Assembly: GCA_030374735.1 (NCBI GenBank)
Contig: JASCIV010000536.1
Location: 1-17,303, forward strand
From: Gracilaria caudata
Taxonomy: Eukaryota; Rhodophyta; Florideophyceae; Gracilariales; Gracilariaceae
Reading direction: 5' to 3'
Length of the DNA stretch: 17,303 nucleotides
Below the pieces are notes generated by a model. The model worked only from the letters and a program-made list of their open reading frames with translations. It was not told where the DNA came from and did no database searches. Both the position numbers and the translations under genes were made by a program. Positions 8,111 to 16,550 of this stretch are shown here, piece by piece (within the stretch, counting starts at the first letter, position 1; each line of letters opens with the position of its first letter).

Positions 8111-8880
8111 AGCTCGCGCAACCACCATCGAGCATGCCACGTCGAGCGCGAGCGCAATGCTCTCGTCAAATTTGCGGAGGGCAATGTCGACCTGGATGAG
8201 ATCCTCCTGGGCCGACCGTTTCTAAACTCCATAGGATTCAACCTGGGAGATCATCTCGAACATGCCAGGAACGACAACCCCATAGAGCTTCCCGAGTCTC
8301 TGTCTGCAAGAATCGGTAAAGACAGCGACGAGTCCATTGACCGAGCATGCACTCGTTAACGGCATTCCGCGACGTATTTCGTACAAAGTTGGGATCAGAC
8401 GCTGCAGTCGATGTGCTACTGTTAGTCATCACAGCTGTACAGGGCGCCAAACCGTGCAGATGCCCCCAACGCCGGTGTGCACCTCAACAACGGGATTCCT
8501 TCATTCAAACAGTTCTGGTACCTTATCGATAGTTCGGTAACAGAACAGTACTCATGGTAGCCGAGTCGGCTAGTCGGCTACTGATCTGTCTGCAAATTAT
8601 GATTGCCATAAGACCTCGCCCGTCGTTATCCAAAGGCGTACACTGTCTGAGAGATATTGCGCGACGGTGACTTAGATGGGAACCATCCCACCCAGCCACT
8701 GCTTGCACAATGGCGGCTCCGCGCGGCTCGTGCCATTGGGAAAACACTCTCAGTTCCGGCGATCTTCCACTGGTGCATACTTTTGGCCCGCAGACTCACC
8801 GCTGAAACAAATCCGTTGTCCGCCGGGGAATGAAAACCTTTGCCGATGGTGTGCTATGGAAGTGTGTACGTGATTTAGCA
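8111..8880 (+). pseudogene. Ty3/gypsy-type retrotransposon pol relic (protease to RT)
   Basis: Three frames in sequence read like the protease-reverse transcriptase junction of a Ty3/gypsy polyprotein. From 8111 to a TAA at 8357 the translation includes DEILLGRPFLNSIGFNL, the hydrophobic LLGRP..L motif that ends retropepsin domains. From 8347 a second frame gives FRDVFRTKLG then GAKPCRCPQRR and QQRDSFIQ, the usual linker leading into RT, ending at TAG 8530-8532. A third frame (about 8590-8880, with a TAG at 8673) contains PVVIQRR..., ERYCATVT and LGKHSQF, resembling the start of the RT fingers, though more weakly. At least two frame changes and three stops show that it is dead. No LTRs, integrase or catalytic YxDD are visible, so it is a fragment. 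The first two segments are clearer than the third. Confidence 0.68.
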
Positions 8881-9247
8881 CTACATACAGGGATATGTCT
8901 TTGATGCCTCGTCTCAAGAGCACGATTCACAGTGCGTCACCGTCCAATTCTTTCTATTATTCGAAGTCGGCAGCGGCCTATATTTCTAGATTTCCTGGAG
9001 TCAAAGATTTTTGATCCAAAGGCGATATCTCGAGAATCCACTACTCTGAAAATTTCCCCACAGTTACAAAAATGCAGAGCTGTTGTAAATACCGATCAAT
9101 TCAGTCGGGCCGAGCTGACGTGCTCCGATTAGATTTTCGCCTAGATTCTCGAAGCAAGTCGGAAGCAGACGTCTGATTTGCATCCAGAATGTGCTCTTGC
9201 TCTGGTCTACGTAGGAGGAAGAAGCTGACCGTTGCCGCATCTACTGC

Positions 9248-9255
9248 TATATAAG
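9248..9255 (+). promoter_or_regulatory. TATA box of the Cys-rich protein gene
   Basis: TATATAAG lies about 108 bp upstream of the ATG at 9356. A transcription start about 30 bp downstream would give a 5' leader of about 75 nt. It is the clearest core-promoter element in the window. Confidence 0.6.
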
Positions 9256-9355
9256 TCGAGAGCAGCGATGCCAACGGGTTGTGACTTGGTCATCTCACCT
9301 GACTCCACTGCAATCGCATTGCTATAGTTCGAACCCAACGACACCAGAATCAACT

Positions 9356-9967
9356 ATGGTCGCTTCTCTGAACATCTTGGGGCTGTTTTCTTTGCTGTTT
9401 GTCTGTCTGTCGTTCATCGGCTCGGCTGAAGCTAAATTGTTCCCGAAGGTGCTTGGAGCAGATCGCCCGTTCTACAGAACAGCTTACAAGTCCTCTCTCG
9501 TAAGGATCCCGGAAGAGTTCTGTGCAGATGCAATAAGGTCTGAAGAGTGTAAGAAGTGTTCCGAATGTGATCTGAGTAAGGACGACTGCACAAAACTTTT
9601 CGCGTCGGATACATGCTGGCCGGCTCCAACTGAAGCGAAGTGCGACTTGTGCTTCAGTGCATATGGAGACACTATCTTCCCCAAAAGACTGTTCACGAAG
9701 TCGAGTGTATTTACTGGTTTCAAGAGTTTTGGCCGTGTGTCGCAAAGAAAGGCTTTCTTCTCGCACATAGTGGATCCTGGTTACTGTGACTTTTTGAAGG
9801 GAACTGGTATATGCGAGCCATGCAGCAAGTGCATGGGAGAAGGTTCGTCGTTCTCGAAATGTCAGATTATGTTCAAAACCGAAACCTGCTGGCCTGTTCC
9901 GAAAGAAGAATCGTGTTACAAATGCTTCGAAGAATTTGGTCCCGAAGTTTTCCCTGAAGGGGCTTAG
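9356..9967 (+). CDS. secreted protein with two eight-cysteine modules
   Basis: The product is 203 residues. The start is the ATG at 9356. The open frame extends upstream to a GTG, but a clean signal peptide begins at this ATG (hydrophobic 5-22, SAEA at 23-26, likely cleavage before K27). Two modules share the spacing C-x8-C-x2-C-x2-C-x6/9-C-x8-C-x8-C-x2-C. Cysteines of module 1 are at 56, 65, 68, 71, 78, 87, 96 and 99. Those of module 2 are at 144, 153, 156, 159, 169, 178, 187 and 190. Both have CWP-x-P after the sixth Cys and an FP motif after the eighth, and the linkers before them are basic and aromatic. Four disulfides per module are likely after secretion. A strong TATA box suggests inducible or high expression. 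I do not recognise the family. A wall, defence or effector-like role is conjecture. Confidence 0.8.
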   Translation: MVASLNILGLFSLLFVCLSFIGSAEAKLFPKVLGADRPFYRTAYKSSLVRIPEEFCADAIRSEECKKCSECDLSKDDCTKLFASDTCWPAPTEAKCDLCFSAYGDTIFPKRLFTKSSVFTGFKSFGRVSQRKAFFSHIVDPGYCDFLKGTGICEPCSKCMGEGSSFSKCQIMFKTETCWPVPKEESCYKCFEEFGPEVFPEGA

Positions 9968-10228
9968 AATGCAGTAGAAAGGTACACTACAGCATAAGAC
10001 ACAATTATGCTCGCAAAGTAAAACTGCCATGAAAACTGGGGCGGCACTCAGATCGCACTAATTATCAAGTAGACACTGACGAGAGGTCAAGCTACCTTGA
10101 GCGGTATGTTTTTGGTCCGTCAACTGCAACTGCATCATTTTTACCTCTTCCAACAAGTAGATACAACACGAGACCTCTTTCATGTACCCGACAAGTAGTC
10201 AAATAAGGTTTTCCTTACTAGATTCTGG
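9968..10228. other. intergenic, no gene seen
   Basis: This is the short 3' flank of the Cys-rich gene. ACAAGTAG or TCAAGTAG recurs around 10065, 10155 and 10190 at irregular spacing. No coding signal is visible. Confidence 0.4.
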
Positions 10229-10531
10229 CTAGTCGCCGTCTGAAAGTAGTGGGGAGAGTCCTGCCAGTGCGTCGACTGAGATTACAGCATCCCGATACGC
10301 ATCGGGCTTGGTGTAAAAGTGGGCGAAAGGAAACCGGACTTGTCGAAGTTGGTCGAATGAGGCAACTGTGTAAATGAATGGAGCAGCAAAGCGGGCGAGG
10401 TCCACTTTGGTTGCGTAATCATTCACACATTTATTTTGACTATGACGGTGAGCAGAATGGAAACGGCTATAATAATCCTTTGGTAATCGGACTGTGGCGT
10501 ACCTTTGTACATGCACATCGATAAGCGACAA
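10229..10531 (-). other. 100-codon open frame downstream of the spliced gene, uncertain
   Basis: This open stretch is in the same frame as the exon ending at 10562, separated from it by an in-frame TGA and a TAG. It starts with TTG rather than ATG. The translation is not low-complexity (for example KVDLARFAAPFIYTVASFDQ), so it could be a former or alternative C-terminal extension. It may equally be 3' UTR. An AATAAA lies inside it at 10435-10430. No clear donor site in the preceding exon would join it. Confidence 0.2.
10430..10435 (-). terminator. possible polyadenylation signal AATAAA
   Basis: AATAAA on the minus strand lies about 127 nt past the stop at 10562. Its position would suit the 3' end of the spliced membrane-protein gene. 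The hexamer is common by chance in AT-rich DNA. Confidence 0.3.
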
Positions 10532-10561
10532 ACGCTAAACGCTCCCAGTTGAGCACGAATA

Positions 10562-13140
10562 TCAAACGTTTTCCGACCATAACGGTACTGGCATTCCACC
10601 AACAGAGGGACCTGCAACAATGAAATCTTGCTTAATCCTCATGCTCAACGGCATGGCTTTGGACAGCTCCTCTCCAGATAGTTCCGCGCTCTTGTCAATG
10701 TGTCCTTTGCTCACTCTGAATGCCTTCCCAATTTTGAAGTAGATAGCAACGTTTTCAGACACCAGCAAACCTTCTTTAGCCGTTTCTGAAGCCATCAGAC
10801 CCCCGGGAACTCTCACATTCCCGGTACATCGCGGAGAAGCGAAACAGAGATCCTCTGAGCTGAGCCAGTCCATAGTACGCTGTGTGTTGTTAATCAAAGC
10901 AAGCTTGAACTCATCAATGTTAACAGATTTTCCGAGATCATTTCTGAGATCATTCACATCTCGAATAATCTTGTACCCGAAGACTTTGTGTCGAATAGCA
11001 TTCGGATCCTCGCTTGATAACTTCACTAAGCCGAACAAGCCCACCCATAGGAACGTGAGGGTCTGTAGACAGTCAAACAGTCTCTCATACCAGTTCTCGC
11101 GACCTGCGAAGTTCAAGGTCCCGACAATCACCGAAAACATGACTGTGCCAACCACGTAGGCTCTCCAAAAGAACTTTTGCATCGGATGAAGGTTGACTCG
11201 CCCACCTTCTACGTCATATTTAACTTGTCTCATCCGAAACTGAGCATATCCGATCCTCTCTGTTTGTTGCATCTCTTGAAGTATCCTACTCTTCAATTCC
11301 TCCAGCGACTCTACGGGACGTTCGTCTTCCGAAGAAGTGTCGAGGTTGCCAGTATCAGTGCTGTCGAGATATGGATAGGCTTCTTCCTCTTTAAACTGAC
11401 CATTACATATCTCTTGAATACCTTTGTGCGGGAGTATGTCAAGAACATGCCACTTCATCCCAGGAGCAAAATGTAAGCGAGCTGCAAAACGTTTTGGTAT
11501 ACGTCGCAACCAAGTCAGGAACACGCTAAAAGATTTCAAGTAAACAAACGAACGATGAGGAGTTGAAGTTCCTGTGTTTCCGGTTTGTGTAGCTTGCATT
11601 ACACCACCTAAGGCTCTAAGCTCCGGCACAGTGCTTCTTAGTAGTGCCCTGGACATTATAAAGTCGGTGATATCGATGCCCAATGAGTTTGTCAACGAAA
11701 CAAAGGAAAGGTACAAATTTGAGTCGATTAGACGCGAAAGGCGTTGCACTGCACACCCGTCATTAGGTTAGTAAGTATAAACCAAGAGTGTAGGGAGGAT
11801 CAAAACGTCTCAGTCGCCATGCGATGAACAAATCGTTCCGTATAGAAAGTTTCACACTTACCGAGAGACGGTCGCAGTCTTATAAGTTCGGAGAGCCAGT
11901 TCTTCCTTCCATGTTCAACGAAAAAGACAAATCTTCCCACCCTGTACACGCCGCGAGCTACATAACCAAGAATCGGGTACAAACTTATAATCACATCGCC
12001 TAACTCTAACTCGGCTTCTCTCTTCTTTTGGGCCTCCAGTTTTGAAGTTGTTGCACTACTTATTCTATGAGATTCACTCAGTGAAGGCTGCGACTTGATG
12101 GGGTCTTGCCCCAGTACAATGACGTAAACCGCAGTATTCCATGCATACATCCACCCATATTTCGACCCATACTTCGGTTGACCCAAAAATACTGCAACGA
12201 AACCATTCTGTCTTCGCCACAAGAAACCACCTTTGTTTTCTTCCGACCAGAGCTTTCCAAAGGATAAGCACCGGTGTCCAAGAGGGCGGACTGCTTGCTT
12301 TCTGAAACAGTTATACCTACGCGGGGTTGTCGATGGTTCTGGAGACTGTGAATCTGGCGATGACATTTCTGGCCAGAACCTCGCAAAACGGTTTTCTGGC
12401 AAGGGCTTCGGGAAGCAATCAAGTAAACTATGTTGAGTAGGATGTGAAACCCCGTCCAAGGCGCCGAGTACCTCCAAGTAGTCCGTTTCCATGCGGGAAA
12501 TGTCGCCATTTCTGAGAACAATCACTGACAATAGCAGGGCAGGATCGAGCGCTGAGGTGCATACATAACTTGTAGAACCCTTTGTGGCGTCACGTGCGAA
12601 GATTGATAGTAGATTTTGTGCGCTCAACGTATTCGGAATGCCTTGAAGACTAACATTCATGTCTTTGCGCAAAGCAACTCTGTCTATTGCCTGAGATTCA
12701 TCTTTGGATCTTAAGATTCTGACGTTCACGTTCCTTAGAGCTTCTCGGGCAGCTTTCCTTAATCGAAGAATGTCATCTGAGTTGCTGTTGAGAACAGAAT
12801 GCCAAAAACTCCACTTGTGCACAACTACCGCAAACGCATCCTCAACAAGCTGGGATACCAGGCCATAATCTGCTGCTGACATGATTTTTAGATGCAGTTG
12901 CCATTCTTTTACTTCCTCACTTCGTACCCTAGATTGGTCGTTATCTACGGTCTGATTTGCACTCGGGAGCTTTTGCAAATACACGGCTGTTTCACCCCGT
13001 GTCTCTGTACAATGTTCCATTTCAACGACAGTGTCTCGATCATGGTGCAGGTTATAGCTTGTGAATGCATACAAGGTCCCTGGTTGCGTTGCATCGTTAG
13101 CGTCGGTGGACAGAGGCTCGGCAGGAGCAGTTGACGACAT
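10562..13140 (-). CDS. orphan two-exon membrane protein (13140-11862, 11748-10562)
   Basis: Two long minus-strand frames are separated by a short gap. The downstream frame lacks an ATG at its 5' end (it opens with GTG). Splicing from GTAAGT at 11861 to GTGCAG ending at 11749 joins them in frame, giving about 821 residues from the ATG at 13140. Exon 1 (426 codons) is soluble-looking. It includes a VNVRIL segment, a Ser/Pro-rich linker around PDSQSPEPS, and a Trp/Gly/Tyr-rich stretch (KYGSKYGWMYAW) followed by ISLYPILGYVARGVYRVGRF. Exon 2 has an acidic Ser/Asp segment (STDTGNLDTSSEDERP), two adjacent spans (about 623-641 and 652-670, NFAGREN between them) and a mixed C-terminal domain. No known family is recognised. 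If read unspliced it would be two proteins, but the shared frame and intron signals argue for one. Confidence 0.72.
11749..11861 (-). other. 113-bp spliceosomal intron with TACTAAC branch box
   Basis: On the minus strand the donor GTAAGTGT starts at 11861, a perfect TACTAAC lies about 20 nt before the 3' end, and the acceptor GTGCAG ends at 11749. Phase is 1: the G closing exon 1 plus TG opening exon 2 form one Val codon. Retaining the intron would end the protein at the TGA at 11800-11802. Confidence 0.82.
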
Positions 13141-14760
13141 TGCGAAAGGAAAGGGAGAAAGCGCTCAAAGTGCGAGTTGCAAGAAGGACAACAGGTCGCG
13201 CTGAATCGTAAGTGACGGTCGAGCTCTGGTGGATAGAAGCTGTAGCGGCCATTTTCCGGAGGCCAGAAAGTTGGGGAGTTTCAGGGTGAGCAATGCGGTG
13301 GCGCGTTTGCGTGTATGACGGATCATGATTCGCTATCAACGTCGTCTTCGCAATCGAGATATGCCAACTGGGAAAAGAAAGAGTTTGTTTGTGTGGTGCA
13401 GGAAGAGCTCCCTTCGAGGGCGAGCCTTGCTGTTCAGCGCGGATCTCGAAGTGATTGGCGATGGTGATACGGTATCTCGCCGCAGAATGGCTCAGATTTG
13501 AATGTTTCAAACTTTGAAATTCAAAAAAAAGAAAGCTTTTATCGAAAAGAATTGAAATGGAAAATTTTGCCATGAATGATCCACGACGGCTACTTGCACA
13601 ACTGTCATAGTGTTGTGATGTGGAGGGTATGGTTACTTCCTCCACGCTGCTTCGTCGCCTTTTGTTCATCTCTCTACTTCAAAGTGAAAGGTACGAAGGG
13701 TAGGAACGCTACCCTTGGGTGTTCAGTTCTGTTGCGAGTTTGGGGGCACCACTTCGCTGTTACAAAGAAAGAATGTGTGTGTTTGCAAAGAAACGATTAA
13801 GCGCCACGCGCCGTTTGTACAATCTTGAATGCATGTATGGAACTGAGGAAGGTGCAGCGCTTACGTGCTTGAGGGTGATTGATTAGGGATACACGCATGC
13901 TCTCCGAGACGAGGCGGAAGCGGCGAAAATGTTGTTCTACAAGCGTGTTTAACATTATGTTACATCTGAATGGGCAAGCTCATCATAAGCCAACCTCAAC
14001 TGTACAAGTGGGCGTTGCGTATTTGGTAATGACATCTAGCGCTACCATGGACATGCTGTTCGCAGTGATGGCCGTTTTCAGGTGCATGACGGGGGTGGGG
14101 CGATGTGTCGTCTTTAGACATGTTTTGTTTTGCAGGTGAAGCGGGAGTAGCGGAACAGACAATCACAACGTGGTAAAAATTGGGACGTCGAAACCAAGCA
14201 CAATTCAAGAGGGTTGCGCAACAGAATTTGGAGAGGTTGAATACGATGTTAGTGGCTATTGATTCAGGGTTGAGCAGGACTGATAATGAACAAGTGTCGA
14301 GGAGCATGGCACAAAAAGCCAGTGGAGAGAGAGCGATGAGACATGTTGAGCGGGTATTTTAGAGAAACGGTGGAAGAGCATGGAGCAGAGTTGGTGCATG
14401 GAAAGTAACGAGTTTGCGGCGCACGATTCGAGTGGAGGCAAGCATCAGATCACCGTGAAGATTGTGAACGACGTGGAACGTTTTGCACACAAAGGATCGC
14501 ACGGAGAGTTTTTGTGATGTTGCTTTGAAAGATGGGAAGTTGTGGATGTGTGCGGGGGAAGCAAGAGGATGAGCTTGTGCGAAGAGAGATGGCGCAGCAG
14601 AACACCAAAGGTGGGGACGAGCGCAATGGTTTGGAGCAAGAACTATGCGCGGCGTGAGAGAGACGACGTGGGGATGACGTTGTGTTGTACTGTGTACGTA
14701 GAGCAAAATCGGAACAAATTACTAAGAGCTTTGGCAAATTCACAGCGACCTGTCTTTCAC
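13141..14760. other. 1.6-kb region without a convincing gene
   Basis: This is the upstream flank of the spliced gene. It contains only short overlapping frames with compositionally biased translations. The longest is 190 codons on the minus strand (13669-13097), running into the ATG of the spliced gene out of frame. The minus strand is pyrimidine-rich over much of it, notably 13900-14700, and an A-rich patch lies at 13517-13570. It probably holds the promoter and leader of the minus-strand gene. A first non-coding exon cannot be excluded. Confidence 0.4.
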
Positions 14761-14769
14761 GCCCCTGCC

Positions 14770-15110
14770 TTTTCACTGGCGTCCAACATTACGCGCGTGG
14801 CGCGCGCGTCATGTTTGTCTCTAACGGGGTCTGTAATTTGCCGAAATACAACAGAAACAGCGCGATACGTTGCGTGCTCGCGCTCGGAGCGCACTGTTGC
14901 GCGCACGCGTCGAAAACGGGCGCGCGTGCGCGCGTGTGCGCCACGCGCGCAGCGCAGCGCGCGGCTGCATGCGTTGGCTGTATGAGCCGCTGTGTGCCGG
15001 CGTCACGCTGCGTGACGCGTCATACATCGCCCATCTCCGCGCAAACAAAGCCGCCTCTCCAACGCCGGCGGCCGAGCGCCGCTCCAGCGCAAAAGCGCTC
15101 CCGTACACAG
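14770..15110. other. CpG-dense, Z-DNA-prone GC island
   Basis: This stretch is crowded with CGCG and GCGC words, unlike its AT-richer flanks. A 22-base perfect alternating purine-pyrimidine run spans 14920-14941 and a ten-base one follows at 14942-14951, a typical Z-DNA-forming arrangement. A perfect hairpin (GCGTCACG, loop CTG, CGTGACGC) sits at 15000-15018. No gene is convincing here. The long plus-strand frame through it (14682-15236) translates to Arg/Ala/Cys-rich low-complexity sequence. Confidence 0.6.
15000..15018. repeat. 8-bp perfect inverted repeat, 3-nt loop
   Basis: GCGTCACG (15000-15007), loop CTG and CGTGACGC (15011-15018) form a perfect palindrome containing CGTCA/TGACG halves. 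It could be a hairpin or a bZIP-type binding pair. Confidence 0.7.
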
Positions 15111-15139
15111 CACACCTCAAAAAGCAGCCGTGGTGCCAC

Positions 15140-15211
15140 AAAAAAAAAAAAAGCTTGTAATGTAAATACACACGCCAAAAAAACCTACACAATAGAAAAA
15201 AAAAAAAAAAA
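15140..15211 (+). repeat. two poly(A) tracts, 13 and 16 A
   Basis: Runs of A at 15140-15152 (13) and 15196-15211 (16) are separated by about 43 bp of A/C-rich sequence. The second tract abuts the point where hAT transposase similarity ends. This looks like the 3' tail of a plus-strand retroposed sequence inserted into the hAT copy, though simple slippage is possible. Confidence 0.6.
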
Positions 15212-16550
15212 CACAACAAACCGAGAATCCATGTAAGCAGCATTACTGCCTGTTGCCAGACGCTGGCGTTTGAAAGTACGTTGTGCTAGCGATAAAGATG
15301 CGTCCGTAGCAGACTCAGCACTTTGTTCTGCTGACACCGTCGACTTCTCAAGCGCAACTGTATGCGCTAACGAAAGCTCTGATAATCGATTTCTTCGTAG
15401 CGAAACCAGACCTGACTCAAACAAAAAGTCATGATCAATGTCCGAATCAGCAGCCAACCGCTCATGTAAGGAAAGAAAATCGCGAATAGTTTCGTCAAAT
15501 AAAGCTCGCACGTCCGCAATTGTAGTACCCTTTCTTAGTAATTCGAGACTTACTGACTTTAACTCTTTTAGAAATTTTTAGATTTCCTCAATCTTCTTGT
15601 GTTCCGACACGTTTGGCCTTAATTCGTCAACTTCACTACATTCCAGATTGCCAAGTAACGGATATAAATCTAAATACCTTGACAACATGAGATACGTAGA
15701 ACCCATCTATTAGGACAGTCCAGTTTAGCCTTCAAATGCGTCAGAGATCTGAGCTTTGCAGCAATGAGCAAGGTTCTCAGTTTCACCATGAGCTTATGTA
15801 CCTTCTCAATCACTTCACAATTTTTTCCAATTTCATCTTGCACAGAAAGATTAAATCTGTGGCTGGCACAACCAACAAGAGAAACACAAGCCCTGCTTGA
15901 AATAGCCTTGCTCACAGCACAGTTTTCCCGATAATAGCCACTACTTTTGTCAAAGACTTTTTGTAGAGATCTGGAATAAAAGAAAGAAAGGAGTATTGCT
16001 GCTCAGCAGAAAGGCTTTGTTCATCTCCCATCGGTGGTATGGTAAGTAAAACTCTCGTAAATCAAAACTCATTCTTGGCGGGATAGGTTGCAAATACAGC
16101 AACAGAGTGCGTGTCACCATTAGTCCATCCATCAAACACGAGCCCGATTTTTTCAGGGAGGCCTCTGGTTATTTTTTCCTCTACGCATTGCACCACCCTC
16201 TGGATGCCCTTCTTCAATGTGTCTATGATGATGCATCTTAATGCGGAGTGCTTCCTTACAACAGGGTTGGTTACATAGCTATACGGAAATAGGTTTTTGA
16301 CAACAAGCTTCATCCATCCAAATACGTTAAGACTTTCTGGTGTGTGCTAATAAATGTCTGAAACGGTAGCAGTTTTTCGTTTTTGTAACTTTTTGAGGTC
16401 TTGTGGTTGCTTTTGATGGATATGCGTCATTAGATTGGTAAACCAACTGCGGTTTTTGGTACGCTTTTTGCCGCATTTGCACTTATATATCTTGCTGTTT
16501 AGTTTTTCAGCCGTAAAGAAATGCGAGAAACTTTTCTGTGGCGGTGGCAT
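15212..16550 (-). pseudogene. degenerate hAT-family transposase with BED-like zinc finger
   Basis: From ATG 16550 the frame begins with a BED-like finger, CKCGKKR then SWFTNLMTHIH; the usual final His position reads Gln. A TAG (16347-16349) interrupts the frame. It then resumes with the pre-catalytic region and LPEKIGLVFDGWTNGDTHSV, where the Asp of FDGWT is the first expected acidic residue. It stops at 16062. In a second frame (about 16045-15912) PPMGDEQSLSAEQ and VVAIIG follow. In a third (about 15940-15670) come ENCAVSK and SLVGCASHRFNLSVQ, with Glu where the second catalytic Asp is usual. The next frame (about 15715-15212) has a TAA (15578-15580), ADVRALFDETI and LSLAQRTFKRQRL. It stops at the poly(A) tract, before the C-terminal hAT dimerisation region. 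Multiple lesions make it inactive. No terminal inverted repeats or target duplication could be assigned. Confidence 0.82.

Noticed and set aside
7442..8225. Plus-strand frames of 74-145 codons between 7442 and 8225
   Set aside because: Translations are Arg/Gly/Ala-rich and mutually overlapping. Part lies opposite the inferred first exon and intron of the minus-strand gene, and none has a recognisable domain.
9281..9355. Upstream GTG start for the Cys-rich protein
   Set aside because: GTG is not a normal eukaryotic start. The signal peptide begins at the ATG at 9356, and 9281 lies about where transcription should begin.
9350..10030. 226-codon minus-strand frame opposite the Cys-rich gene
   Set aside because: The plus strand has a TATA box, an ATG, a signal peptide and a duplicated Cys pattern. 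The opposite frame has none of these.
13097..13669. 190-codon minus-strand frame upstream of the spliced gene
   Set aside because: It overlaps the start of the spliced gene by 44 bases in another frame, is Ser-rich and motif-free, and is more likely 5' leader or promoter.
14256..14776. Overlapping minus-strand Ser/His/Pro-rich frames
   Set aside because: Several frames are open at once because the strand is pyrimidine-rich. This is composition, not coding.
14682..15236. 184-codon plus-strand frame through the GC island
   Set aside because: Arg/Ala/Cys then Lys-rich translation produced by CpG repeats and poly(A); no coding evidence.
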